Source: an uncultured Prevotella sp.
Lineage (GTDB): Bacteria > Bacteroidota > Bacteroidia > Bacteroidales > Bacteroidaceae
Length of the DNA stretch: 64,000 nt
Assembly: GCA_946188165.1 (NCBI GenBank)
Contig: CAMHTW010000009.1
Span: 25,996 to 89,995, forward strand
Direction: 5' to 3'
The notes beneath the pieces are model-generated. The model had not been told where the DNA came from and ran no database searches. It was given only the letters and a program-made list of their open reading frames with translations. Below are positions 43,803 through 52,850 of the stretch, in pieces (positions within the stretch are counted from its first letter, which is position 1; each line of letters begins with the position of its first letter). The position numbers and the translations under genes are program-made.

Positions 43803-43828
43803 GCTTCCGCAATAAATATCAAAGAATT

Positions 43829-44587
43829 ATGCTTATTGATTATAAGAAAGCAAACATCATTCAGCAAGACGGTACCCCCGTATTGCAAGATGTAGACTTC
43901 CATGTAGATGAAGGCGAATTCATTTACATCATTGGTCGTGTGGGTTCTGGTAAGAGTTCGCTGTTAAAGACGCTCTACTTCGAACTAGACCTTAACGAGG
44001 CTGAGAATGCTATAGTGTTGAATCATGACCTACGTGGCTTGAAGCGTAAGTATGTGCCTGCTTTGCGTCGTCAGATGGGCATCATCTTTCAGGACTTTCA
44101 GTTGCTGAGCGACCGTACAGTTCACGATAACCTTGCTTTCGTGCTGAAAGCGACTGGTTGGAAAGATAAGCAGGAGATAGAAGAACGCATCAACGATGTT
44201 TTGGAGGATGTGGAGCTACAAGAATATGCCGACCGTTTCCCACATGAATTGTCAGGTGGTGAGCAGCAGCGTGTTGCTATTGCCCGTTCTATGCTGAACC
44301 ATCCTAAAATTATCATTGCCGATGAGCCTACGGGTAATCTGGATCCAGATACAGCAGCGCACATCATTAGTCTGTTACGCCAGGTCACACAGTCGGGTAC
44401 GGCTGTTGTCATGACAACGCATAACATTCCCCTACTCGATGAATATCCAGGTATTGTGTATCGCTGTATTGACCATCGACTGGAGGAAATTACCAACGAC
44501 TACAACAAGATGGCTCTTACCGAAGAGGAAGAGGTTTCTGCACAACAGGCAGTCGACTACTCCACTCGTGAAGACCTGTCAATGTAG
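43829..44587 (+). CDS. ftsE: FtsE-like ABC transporter ATPase
   Basis: 252 residues. Walker A GRVGSGKSSLL, Q-loop IFQDFQLL, signature LSGGEQQRVAIARSML, Walker B IIIADEPTGNLD and H-loop MTTHN are all intact. The RTVHDNLAFVLKATGW stretch and the start MLIDYKKANI are typical of Bacteroidales FtsE. It has an acidic C-terminal extension after residue 225. No ftsX is adjacent, so the partner must be elsewhere; another small ABC system is the alternative. Confidence 0.82.
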   Translation: MLIDYKKANIIQQDGTPVLQDVDFHVDEGEFIYIIGRVGSGKSSLLKTLYFELDLNEAENAIVLNHDLRGLKRKYVPALRRQMGIIFQDFQLLSDRTVHDNLAFVLKATGWKDKQEIEERINDVLEDVELQEYADRFPHELSGGEQQRVAIARSMLNHPKIIIADEPTGNLDPDTAAHIISLLRQVTQSGTAVVMTTHNIPLLDEYPGIVYRCIDHRLEEITNDYNKMALTEEEEVSAQQAVDYSTREDLSM

Positions 44588-44629
44588 GTGAAAGATGAAT
44601 AATTAAAGATGAAAGATTAAAGATAAAAA
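44588..44629 (+). repeat. 7-base tandem repeat, 6 units
   Basis: GTGAAAG, ATGAATA, ATTAAAG, ATGAAAG, ATTAAAG, ATAAAAA start directly after the ftsE stop and nearly reach lysC. Confidence 0.7.
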
Positions 44630-44639
44630 TAAAGATACA

Positions 44640-45956
44640 ATGAAAGTAATGAAATTTGGCGGCACGTCGGTAGGATCACCGGCTCGCATGAAAGAAGTAA
44701 CCAAGTTAGTAACCAAGTCAGGTGAACCTGTATTTGTTGTGCTCTCAGCAATGTCGGGTACCACCAACTCATTGGTGGAAATCTCAAACTATCTCTACAA
44801 GAAGAATCCTGAGGGAGCCAATGAGGTCATTAACCAGTTGGAGCGCAAGTATCTGAAGCACATTGATGAGCTCTACTCTACTGATGCTGTGAAGGCTCAA
44901 ATCCGTGAGTTCCTGACTTCTGAAATGAACTATCTGCGCTCGTTTACAAAGGAGTTGTTTACCAGTTTTGAGGAGAAAAGTATTGTGGCTCAAGGCGAAC
45001 TGATTTCCACCAATATGGTAGTAGCCTATATGCAGGAACTGGGCATCAAGGCCGTACTGCTCAATGCCCTCGACTTTATGCGTACAGACAAGAATTCTGA
45101 GCCTGATCCCGTATATATCAAGGAGAAACTGGCTGCTATTATGGAGAAGAACGAGGGTCAGCAGGTATATATCACGCAGGGCTTCATCTGCCGTAATGCC
45201 TATGGTGAAATTGACAACCTGCAACGTGGTGGTTCTGACTATACCGCATCATTGATAGGTGCTGCTATCAATGCTGAGGAGATTCAGATATGGACGGACA
45301 TTGACGGTATGCATAACAACGACCCGCGTGTGGTTGACAAGACACAGCCCGTTCATCAGCTGCACTTCGAAGAGGCTGCCGAGTTGGCATACTTTGGTGC
45401 TAAGATTCTGCACCCCACCTGCGTTCAGCCAGCTAAGTACAGCGGTATTCCCGTTCGTCTGCTGAACACCATGGAGCCCGATGCTGAGGGTACAACCATC
45501 TCGAACCAGACCGAATATGGTAAGATTAAGGCTGTGGCAGCAAAAGACAATATCATTGCCATCAAGATTAAATCGTCACGCATGTTGTTGGCTACTGGCT
45601 TCCTGCGCAAGGTGTTTGAAATCTTTGAGAGCTATCAGACACCTATCGATATGGTATGCACCTCGGAGGTCGGTGTTTCAATGTCTATTGACAATTCGGC
45701 CCATCTTGGCGAGATTGTTGACGAGCTGAAGAAGTATGGTACGGTAACTGTTGATACCGGCATGTGCATCATCTGTGTCGTAGGCGACCTTGATTGGTCG
45801 AATATCGGTTTCGAAACGCAGGTAATGGATGCACTGAAGAATATTCCTGTTCGCATGATTTCGTATGGTGGCTCGAACTACAACATCTCGTTCCTGATTC
45901 GTGAGGAAGACAAGAAACGTGCACTGCAGAGTTTGAGCGATATGCTCTTTAACTAA
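44640..45956 (+). CDS. lysC: Aspartate kinase (monofunctional)
   Basis: 438 residues. KVMKFGGTSVGSPARM at the start, LQRGGSDYTASLIGAAI and the catalytic WTDIDGMHNNDPR are present, followed by two ACT domains (about 300-438) for feedback control. Start of the aspartate-family pathway. lysA follows 15 bases later, so this isozyme is probably dedicated to lysine, while thrA carries the threonine-branch kinase. Confidence 0.94.
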   Translation: MKVMKFGGTSVGSPARMKEVTKLVTKSGEPVFVVLSAMSGTTNSLVEISNYLYKKNPEGANEVINQLERKYLKHIDELYSTDAVKAQIREFLTSEMNYLRSFTKELFTSFEEKSIVAQGELISTNMVVAYMQELGIKAVLLNALDFMRTDKNSEPDPVYIKEKLAAIMEKNEGQQVYITQGFICRNAYGEIDNLQRGGSDYTASLIGAAINAEEIQIWTDIDGMHNNDPRVVDKTQPVHQLHFEEAAELAYFGAKILHPTCVQPAKYSGIPVRLLNTMEPDAEGTTISNQTEYGKIKAVAAKDNIIAIKIKSSRMLLATGFLRKVFEIFESYQTPIDMVCTSEVGVSMSIDNSAHLGEIVDELKKYGTVTVDTGMCIICVVGDLDWSNIGFETQVMDALKNIPVRMISYGGSNYNISFLIREEDKKRALQSLSDMLFN

Positions 45957-45971
45957 ACCGATACCAACACA

Positions 45972-47132
45972 ATGACAAAAGGACAATTTCCAACGGCGAA
46001 GTTTCAGGATATACAGACGCCGTTCTATTACTATGACACGGAGCTCTTGAGAGAAACGCTCCGTGTTATTAACAGCGAAGCCCAAAAGCATGAGGGTTTC
46101 TGCGTACACTATGCTGTCAAGGCTAATGCCAACCCCAGGATTCTTCGCATCATCCGCGAGGCCGGTCTTGGTGCCGACTGCGTGAGCGGTGGCGAAATAG
46201 AGGCATCAGTCAAAGCAGGTTTCCCAAGCAGTAAGATCGTTTTTGCTGGCGTAGGCAAGAGCGACTGGGAAATCAATCTCGGACTGGACAACGACATTTT
46301 CTGTTTCAATGTAGAGAGTATTCCAGAACTTGAGGTTATTAACGAGTTGGCTGCAGCCAAGGGCAAGGTGGCCCGTGTAGCTTTCCGCCTGAACCCTAAT
46401 GTGGGAGCCCATACCCATGCTAATATCACGACGGGGTTGGCCGAGAACAAGTTCGGCATTGATATGCGCGACATGCTGAAAGTCATCGAGGAGGCCCAAA
46501 GCATGGCTAATGTTAAGGTGGTTGGTCTGCATTTCCATATTGGTTCACAGATTTTGGATATGGGCGATTTCGAAGCCCTCTGCAACCGTGTCAACGATCT
46601 GCAAATGGAACTGGAACGCCACCAGATTCAGGTCGAGCACATCAATGTCGGTGGCGGTTTGGGCGTCGACTATCAGCACCCCAATCGCGTTAGCATTCCC
46701 GATTTCAAGTCATACTTTGACACCTATGCCAAGAAGTTGAAACTGCGTCCTGGTCAGACACTTCACTTTGAACTGGGGCGTGCTGTCGTTGCCCAGTGTG
46801 GCTCGCTCATTACGCGTACCTTATATATTAAAGAAGGCTCTGTCAAGAAGTTTGCCATCGTCGATGCCGGTTTTACTGACCTGATTCGTCCTGCCCTTTA
46901 TCAAGCCTATCACAAGATAGAAAACATCAGCAGCGAAGAGGAGCCAGACACCTACGACGTTGTAGGTCCTATCTGTGAATCGACGGACGTTTTTGCCAAG
47001 CAGATTGACTTGAATCGTACACATCGCGGCAACCTGCTGGCTATCCGTTCGGCAGGTGCATACGGCGAGATTATGGCTTCACAGTATAACTGTCGACGAC
47101 TGCCGAAAGGCTATATGAGTGACGAGATTTAG
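45972..47132 (+). CDS. lysA: Diaminopimelate decarboxylase
   Basis: 386 residues, fold type III PLP enzyme. PLP lysine in VHYAVKANANPRIL, SGGEIEASVKAGFP, INVGGGLGVDYQHP and the C-terminal CESTDVFAKQ with GAYGEIMASQYN. Last step of lysine synthesis. Ends before a 13-pair hairpin that separates it from thrA. Confidence 0.95.
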   Translation: MTKGQFPTAKFQDIQTPFYYYDTELLRETLRVINSEAQKHEGFCVHYAVKANANPRILRIIREAGLGADCVSGGEIEASVKAGFPSSKIVFAGVGKSDWEINLGLDNDIFCFNVESIPELEVINELAAAKGKVARVAFRLNPNVGAHTHANITTGLAENKFGIDMRDMLKVIEEAQSMANVKVVGLHFHIGSQILDMGDFEALCNRVNDLQMELERHQIQVEHINVGGGLGVDYQHPNRVSIPDFKSYFDTYAKKLKLRPGQTLHFELGRAVVAQCGSLITRTLYIKEGSVKKFAIVDAGFTDLIRPALYQAYHKIENISSEEEPDTYDVVGPICESTDVFAKQIDLNRTHRGNLLAIRSAGAYGEIMASQYNCRRLPKGYMSDEI

Positions 47133-47159
47133 TCGGTCATAGGTAACAATATAAGCATG

Positions 47160-47196
47160 ATACCAAAAGAAAAGTCAAATTTCTTTTGGTATTTTG
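47160..47196 (+). terminator. Terminator after lysA
   Basis: Perfect 13-pair stem ATACCAAAAGAAA / TTTCTTTTGGTAT with a 7-base loop and a weak T tail. The descending arm contains the TTTG of the thrA promoter. Confidence 0.7.
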
Positions 47197-47216
47197 TTAT
47201 ATTTGCATTACCTTTG
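47185..47216 (+). promoter_or_regulatory. Promoter for thrA
   Basis: TTTG (47185-47188), 20-base spacer, TAccTTTG (47209-47216), then a 65-base leader with a CCCC...GGGG hairpin (about 47236-47252) and TACCGGTGGTA. I see no clear threonine-rich leader peptide. Confidence 0.65.
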
Positions 47217-47281
47217 CAGCGCCATTGGAGTAGTCCCCGCTTGTTTTGGGGTACCGGTGGTAAGGTAAATTGCATAGAAAT

Positions 47282-49744
47282 ATGAAAGTAATGAAATTCG
47301 GCGGAACGTCCGTAGGTTCCGTAAAAAGCATTCTTAGCTTGAAGAAAATTGTGGAGACAGAGGCTCGGACGCAACCTGTCGTAGTAGTAGTAAGTGCACT
47401 TAACGGCATCACCGACAAACTGATCGCCACATCACAGATGGCCAAGCAGGGCGATGAACACTATCGTGAGGAGTTTGACGCGATGGTGACACGCCACCAC
47501 CAGATGATTGAGGCCATCATTACGGATGATAAAAAGCGCATAGACTTATTTAATAATGTAGATCAGCTCTTCGACCAGTTGAAGAGTATCTTCTATGGTG
47601 TGTACCTGATTCACGACTTGAGCGAGAAGACAGCTGATACCATCGTCTCTTACGGTGAGCGTCTGAGTTCTCATATCGTAGCTGCAATGATTAAGAACGG
47701 CATCCGCATGAACAGCCGTGACTTTATCCGTACGTGGGATAAACAGGGCATGCACGTGATTGATGCCGATTTGACTACCGAACTGGTAAAAAAAGCTTTC
47801 GAGAACATCAGCGAAAAGAACGTGTATGTAGTACCCGGCTTCATTGCCCGTGACCGTGACAGCCACGAGACTACCAACTTGGGACGTGGTGGTTCTGACT
47901 ACACAGCTTCTATCATTGCTGCAGTTCTGAATGCAGAAGTATTGGAGATTTGGACCGACGTCGATGGCTTCATGACTGCTGATCCAAAGGTTATCAAGAC
48001 AGCCTATACTATCAATGAACTCTCTTATGTAGAGGCCATGGAGCTCTGTAACTTTGGTGCCAAGGTCATCTATCCCCCAACGATTTATCCCGTTTGTGTC
48101 AAGAATATACCCATCAAGGTTAAAAATACCTTCAATCCTGAACATCCAGGTACATTGATTAAGTCTAAAATTGAGAACGACCAGAAACCTATTAAGGGTA
48201 TTTCGAGCATTAAGGGCACATCGCTTATTACTGTGACGGGTCTCTCAATGGTAGGTGTGATTGGTGTCAATCGCCGTATCTTTACAACCCTTGCAAACAA
48301 GGGCATCAGCGTATTCATGGTATCACAGGCTTCGTCTGAGAACTCTACTTCTATTGGTGTACGCGACGAGGATGCTGCAGCTGCTGCAGAGGTGTTGAAT
48401 GCTGAATTTGCCAAGGAGATTGAGACGGGCGCAATGTTCCCCATGCAGGTGGAAAGTGGCTTAGCTACTATTGCTATAGTGGGTGAAAATATGAAGCAGA
48501 CACCAGGTATTGCCGGTAAGCTGTTTGGTACTTTGGGACGTTCTGGTATCTCCGTGATTGCTTGCGCCCAAGGTGCTTCCGAGACGAACATTTCGTTTGT
48601 GGTTGACGGCAAATTCCTGCGCAAGTCACTTAACGTGCTTCATGACTCGTTCTTCCTGTCAGAATACAAGGTGCTGAATCTTTTCATTTGCGGTATCGGT
48701 ACTGTTGGCGGCATGTTGCTCGAACAGATTCGTACCCAGCAGCAGTTCCTCATGCAATCGCGTCGTCTGAAGCTGAATGTGGTCGGTATCAGCGATGTAG
48801 ATAATTTTGTGCTGGATCGCGACGGTATCGATCTTGATAATTACGAAAAGACGTTACGTGCGGGCTTTCCTGCCAACACCGATCACATGCGCGACGAAAT
48901 CGTCAAGATGAACATCTTTAATAGCGTCTTTGTAGACTGTACGGCCAGCCGTCAGATTGCAATGCTTTACCAGACCTTCTTAGAGCATAACATATCGGTT
49001 GTAGCTGCCAACAAGATTGCTGCTTCTGGTGACTATGACAGTTATCTAAAACTCAAACAGACAGCTCGTGACCGTGGTGTGTGGTTCCGTTATGAGACCA
49101 ACGTTGGTGCTGGTCTTCCCATTATCGGTACTATCAACGACCTGTGTAACTCAGGCGATAAGATACTGAAAATCGAGGCTATCCTCTCTGGTACGCTTAA
49201 CTTTATCTTTAATGAGATTGCTGCCGATGTGCCTTTCTCTGAGACCGTTCGTCGTGCCAAAGAGCAACGCTATTCTGAGCCCGACCCACGTATTGACCTC
49301 AGTGGTACGGATGTGATACGCAAGCTGGTCATTCTGACTCGTGAGGCAGGCTACAAGGTAGAGCAAGACGATGTGGAGAAGCACCTCTTTGTGCCCGACA
49401 GTTACTTCGAGGGCAGCCTCGACGACTTCTGGAAGCGTCTTCCCGAACTGGATGCCGACTTCGAGACTCGTCGTCAGAAGCTGGAAGCTGAAAACAAGCG
49501 CTGGCGCTTCGTGGCTACGATGGAAGCAGACGAGAACGATCCTTCGTCGTTCAAAACTAGCGTTGCCTTGAAGGAAGTGCCTTATGGTCATCCTTTCTAC
49601 GGCCTCGAAGGCTCGAACAACATCGTGCTCTTGACCACCGAGCGCTATAAGGAGTACCCTATGCTAATCCAAGGCTATGGTGCCGGTGCTGCTGTAACGG
49701 CTGCTGGTGTCTTCGCCAATATCATGTCAATCGCTAATATTTAA
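47282..49744 (+). CDS. thrA: Bifunctional aspartokinase / homoserine dehydrogenase
   Basis: 820 residues from ATG at 47282 (MKVMKFGGTSVGSVK). N-terminal aspartokinase (about 1-290) with NLGRGGSDYTASIIAAVL and WTDVDGFMTADP, a regulatory ACT region (about 310-460), and a C-terminal homoserine dehydrogenase with NAD-binding LFICGIGTVGGMLLEQI, VAANKIAAS and catalytic SGTLNFIFNEIA. Catalyses two steps of threonine/methionine synthesis. Followed by a terminator and the ApgM-like gene. Confidence 0.95.
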   Translation: MKVMKFGGTSVGSVKSILSLKKIVETEARTQPVVVVVSALNGITDKLIATSQMAKQGDEHYREEFDAMVTRHHQMIEAIITDDKKRIDLFNNVDQLFDQLKSIFYGVYLIHDLSEKTADTIVSYGERLSSHIVAAMIKNGIRMNSRDFIRTWDKQGMHVIDADLTTELVKKAFENISEKNVYVVPGFIARDRDSHETTNLGRGGSDYTASIIAAVLNAEVLEIWTDVDGFMTADPKVIKTAYTINELSYVEAMELCNFGAKVIYPPTIYPVCVKNIPIKVKNTFNPEHPGTLIKSKIENDQKPIKGISSIKGTSLITVTGLSMVGVIGVNRRIFTTLANKGISVFMVSQASSENSTSIGVRDEDAAAAAEVLNAEFAKEIETGAMFPMQVESGLATIAIVGENMKQTPGIAGKLFGTLGRSGISVIACAQGASETNISFVVDGKFLRKSLNVLHDSFFLSEYKVLNLFICGIGTVGGMLLEQIRTQQQFLMQSRRLKLNVVGISDVDNFVLDRDGIDLDNYEKTLRAGFPANTDHMRDEIVKMNIFNSVFVDCTASRQIAMLYQTFLEHNISVVAANKIAASGDYDSYLKLKQTARDRGVWFRYETNVGAGLPIIGTINDLCNSGDKILKIEAILSGTLNFIFNEIAADVPFSETVRRAKEQRYSEPDPRIDLSGTDVIRKLVILTREAGYKVEQDDVEKHLFVPDSYFEGSLDDFWKRLPELDADFETRRQKLEAENKRWRFVATMEADENDPSSFKTSVALKEVPYGHPFYGLEGSNNIVLLTTERYKEYPMLIQGYGAGAAVTAAGVFANIMSIANI

Positions 49745-49750
49745 TAGTGT

Positions 49751-49779
49751 GCTGGACGGTTCTGCCGTCCAGCCTTTTT
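49751..49779 (+). terminator. Terminator or attenuator between thrA and the ApgM-like gene
   Basis: GCTGGACGG / CCGTCCAGC, 9 pairs, 5-base loop, then CTTTTT. It lies only 5 bases before the next ATG, so some read-through must be needed unless that gene has its own promoter. Confidence 0.8.
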
Positions 49780-49784
49780 CCACT

Positions 49785-51050
49785 ATGAAACATATTATTA
49801 TTTTGGGTGACGGCATGGCCGACCTGCCTGTTGAAAGACTCGGTGGGAAGACCTTGTTGCAATATGCCCATAAACCCATGATGGACCAGTTGGCACGCGA
49901 AGGTCGTTGTGGACGACTCATTACCGTGCCCGAAGGTTTTCCTCCAGGTTCAGAGGTGGCCAATACCGCCATTCTCGGCTACGACCTGAACAAAGTATAT
50001 GAAGGTCGTGGACCCTTGGAGGCTGCAAGTATAGGTTACGAAATGGCGGATGATGACTTTGCCATTCGCTGTAATATCATCACTTTGGAGGACGGCAAGA
50101 TTATCACCCATAACGGTGGCAATCTTGAGACGGATGATGCCCGTGTACTGATTGACTATCTCAATGAAAACCTCGCTAAACCCATCAACGAACGCGAGGG
50201 TTGCGAACGCGTGAAATTCATCTGCGGAATTCAATATCGCCATTTGTTGGTCATCAAGGGCGGCAACAAACACATCACTTGTGCCCCACCCCATGATCAC
50301 CCTAACGAAGAATGGCGCCCGCTACTGGTGAAACCAGAAGCCACAGAGAATACGGATTCTGCGAAAAGACTCTCTCCGCAAGAAACTGCTGACCTCATCA
50401 ACGAGATGATACTGAAGTCTCAGGAACTGCTTGCCCAGCATCCCTTCAATATCGAAAGAGCCAAGCGCGGGGAGCGTCAGGCCAACAGCATCTGGCCTTG
50501 GAGTGGCGGCTATCGTCCGTCTATGGAAACGCTGATGGAGCAGTATGCAGCCATTAAGAGTGGCGCCGTTATCTCGGCTGTCGATCTCATTCAAGGCATC
50601 GGCAAATATGCCGGTCTGCGCATCATCAAAGTACCAGGTGCCACAGGACTTGCCAATACCAACTATGAAGGTAAAGCCCAGGCTTCCATCGAGGCCCTTG
50701 AAAAGGATGATTTCGTGTTTGTTCATGTCGAGGCAAGCGACGAGGCTGGTCATGATGGTGACCTTGAGTTGAAGCTGAAGACCATTGAGTATCTCGACCA
50801 GCGCCTTATCGCTCCTATTTATAACAAAGTGGCTACTTGGAATGAACCAGTATGCATTGCCGTACTCCCCGACCACCTGACACCTGTTGAACAGCGCGTC
50901 CATGTAGGTCAGCCCGTTCCTTTCCTCATATGGCATCGTGGCATCGAGCCAGACAGCGTTCAGCAATACGACGAGGCGTCCTGTGTGTCTGGCTCTTACG
51001 GTCTGTTAAAACTCAACGAGTTCATGCAAGCCTTCATGGCCATCCAATAA
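49785..51050 (+). CDS. Cofactor-independent phosphoglycerate mutase-like protein (possible homoserine kinase analogue)
   Basis: 421 residues from ATG at 49785; the upstream open frame overlaps thrA and the terminator. Alkaline-phosphatase-superfamily metalloenzyme of the ApgM type: IIILGDGMADLP, GSEVANTAILGYD (nucleophile Ser/Thr region), HVEASDEAGHDGD and VLPDHLTP supply the metal ligands. By annotation it is a phosphoglycerate mutase, but in Bacteroidales this gene travels with thrA and thrC and has been predicted to replace homoserine kinase (thrB), which is otherwise missing there. No thrB or thrC is in the window. Confidence 0.82.
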   Translation: MKHIIILGDGMADLPVERLGGKTLLQYAHKPMMDQLAREGRCGRLITVPEGFPPGSEVANTAILGYDLNKVYEGRGPLEAASIGYEMADDDFAIRCNIITLEDGKIITHNGGNLETDDARVLIDYLNENLAKPINEREGCERVKFICGIQYRHLLVIKGGNKHITCAPPHDHPNEEWRPLLVKPEATENTDSAKRLSPQETADLINEMILKSQELLAQHPFNIERAKRGERQANSIWPWSGGYRPSMETLMEQYAAIKSGAVISAVDLIQGIGKYAGLRIIKVPGATGLANTNYEGKAQASIEALEKDDFVFVHVEASDEAGHDGDLELKLKTIEYLDQRLIAPIYNKVATWNEPVCIAVLPDHLTPVEQRVHVGQPVPFLIWHRGIEPDSVQQYDEASCVSGSYGLLKLNEFMQAFMAIQ

Positions 51051-51053
51051 GAT

Positions 51054-51557
51054 TCATTTTGCCTGAAGCCCGCATGGCGGTGCAGGTATCATCTTGCAGA
51101 TACCTTCCAGAAAGACTCTATCCGTATCGTCAAATGTGGCCAGTTCCTTGCTATCAATATCAAGGACGGCCACAACGTTACCATCTTGATCAAAAACGGG
51201 GACAACAATCTCCGAACGTGAGAGGCTGCTACAAGCTATGTGTCCTGGAAACTGCTCAACATCTGGAACAACGATGGTTTGTTGTTCCTTCCATGCCGTT
51301 CCACATACACCACGACCATAGCCAATGTGCATACAGGCTACAGGCCCCTGAAACGGGCCAAGTATCAGCTCGCCATTGTTTACCCTATAAAAGCCTGTCC
51401 AGAAGAAGCCCATCGCGTCATGAATGGCACTGCAAACGTTAGCCATTACTGACACACTATCCGTCTCTCCTTCTATCAAAGCACTAATCTGCTCCGTGAG
51501 CAGCTGATATTTTTCTTTTTTTGCTTTCAACGCAGCACTATCACAAATTTCTACCAT
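51054..51557 (-). CDS. msrC: Free methionine-(R)-sulfoxide reductase (GAF domain)
   Basis: 167 residues, one GAF domain of the fRMsr/YebR type. FFWTGFYRV and LGPFQGPVACMHI line the pocket; cysteines in ACMHIG, GRGVCGTAW and HIACSSLS match the three catalytic/resolving positions. Reduces free Met-R-sulfoxide with thioredoxin. It converges on the ApgM-like gene with a 3-base gap, so their 3' ends may overlap in the transcripts. Confidence 0.87.
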   Translation of the reverse strand: MVEICDSAALKAKKEKYQLLTEQISALIEGETDSVSVMANVCSAIHDAMGFFWTGFYRVNNGELILGPFQGPVACMHIGYGRGVCGTAWKEQQTIVVPDVEQFPGHIACSSLSRSEIVVPVFDQDGNVVAVLDIDSKELATFDDTDRVFLEGICKMIPAPPCGLQAK

Positions 51558-51588
51558 AAATTATAATAATCAATAGTCAATATAGAAC

Positions 51589-52797
51589 TTACTTCACTAT
51601 GACGTCAGTCTTCTTAACAAAGAGGTAATCGTGGCCTGTGCGTAGTTCGTAGTATTCCACACCGTCAAAGGAATGCTCAAAGAAGGTGTCGGCAATGATG
51701 GTACCCTTCGGGATGGTGTAGAAGGGCTTGAGCGTCCCCTCGGCATTGTCCTCGCAATAGATGACGGCATTCTTGTTAGCCACAATCTTAGGCCCGCTGC
51801 CAGCCATCCACGTCATCTGCCCCAAATACTTGGTATAGACCCAGCCCTCGATGCCATCGACGCTAACCTTGCTCCACTGCTTGCCTTTCTCCAGCAAGAC
51901 GCCACGACCCAACCCGTGGTCTAACATCCATAGCTTTGTGGCAATTTCCCCTTTCATCGAGGGTGATAAGCGGACGTTCAGGAAGCCATCGTCGCTTTCG
52001 GCATAGACTACCGTAAACACTTTGCCATTCTCGGCTACCGTTTTGGCACCCTCGACATAAAATTTATACAAGTGGTCGTTGTAGTCCATAGCATACAAAT
52101 ATTCGCGTCCGTTCTGTTCGGTTTGCAGCTCCAGGTATTCCACCTTATAGGTAAAGGGCAACTTGCTGTAAATCTTGCCCGTGTACTTGTCGAGCATGAA
52201 GAGGAACTTCTTCTCGCTGGTAAAACCATACGAACAGAACACGAACTTGGAATCGAGGATAAAGATGTCGTTACTGGTGAGCCAGTCGGTTGACCACACC
52301 ATCTCGCGACGCTCAGGATTGTAGCAATGCAGCTTGGAGCCCTTGCCATTGACGCCGCTGGCATAGCTGGGACAAGCCATGTTGAACAGCAGGTTGTGGG
52401 TATCGTTATCCCAGCGGACATCCTGTACCTCGCAGTAGTTGTTGTCAGAAACCTGTCCGAGGTCGATGGTATAGAGTGGCTTCTCGTCTTTATCGTAGAT
52501 TTTTACGATGAACTTGTAGTTCTGGTCACCAGCGGAGCGGCGATAGAGTGCCAGCCAGCCGATGTCGATACGCTCGGAGATGAACTGTTCAAGGTCCTTG
52601 GCCTCTTCGCCACGTGGCAAATACTCGTTCTGCTTCTCTACGCGCAAGCGGTAGATGGTGCCGTTGGGCTTGTTCTTCAGCGTAATCATGTTCTTCTGCC
52701 AGTTGGCACCGTAGTTCTTTACCGACACCAGGCGCTGTGCCTGAGCGGTGGCGCACATGATCAACATAGTCACAAGACTGAGAATGATTCTTTTCAT
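51589..52797 (-). CDS. Secreted protein with SH3-like domain
   Basis: 402 residues. Signal peptide MKRIILSLVTMLIMCATAQA. The first about 270 residues contain beta-rich repeated text (WSTDWLTSNDIFILDSKFVF, LFMLDKYTGKIYSKLPF) that may form propeller-like blades. A bacterial SH3 segment follows (about 270-330; DDGFLNVRLSPSMKGEIA, GWVYTKYLG). Periplasmic or surface location expected; role unknown. Lies between msrC and nspC on the same strand. Confidence 0.75.
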   Translation of the reverse strand: MKRIILSLVTMLIMCATAQAQRLVSVKNYGANWQKNMITLKNKPNGTIYRLRVEKQNEYLPRGEEAKDLEQFISERIDIGWLALYRRSAGDQNYKFIVKIYDKDEKPLYTIDLGQVSDNNYCEVQDVRWDNDTHNLLFNMACPSYASGVNGKGSKLHCYNPERREMVWSTDWLTSNDIFILDSKFVFCSYGFTSEKKFLFMLDKYTGKIYSKLPFTYKVEYLELQTEQNGREYLYAMDYNDHLYKFYVEGAKTVAENGKVFTVVYAESDDGFLNVRLSPSMKGEIATKLWMLDHGLGRGVLLEKGKQWSKVSVDGIEGWVYTKYLGQMTWMAGSGPKIVANKNAVIYCEDNAEGTLKPFYTIPKGTIIADTFFEHSFDGVEYYELRTGHDYLFVKKTDVIVK

Positions 52798-52850
52798 AAT
52801 GGTTTTGTTTGCAATTAGTAAATGGTAAATTCTTAAATCGGTAAATGTCT

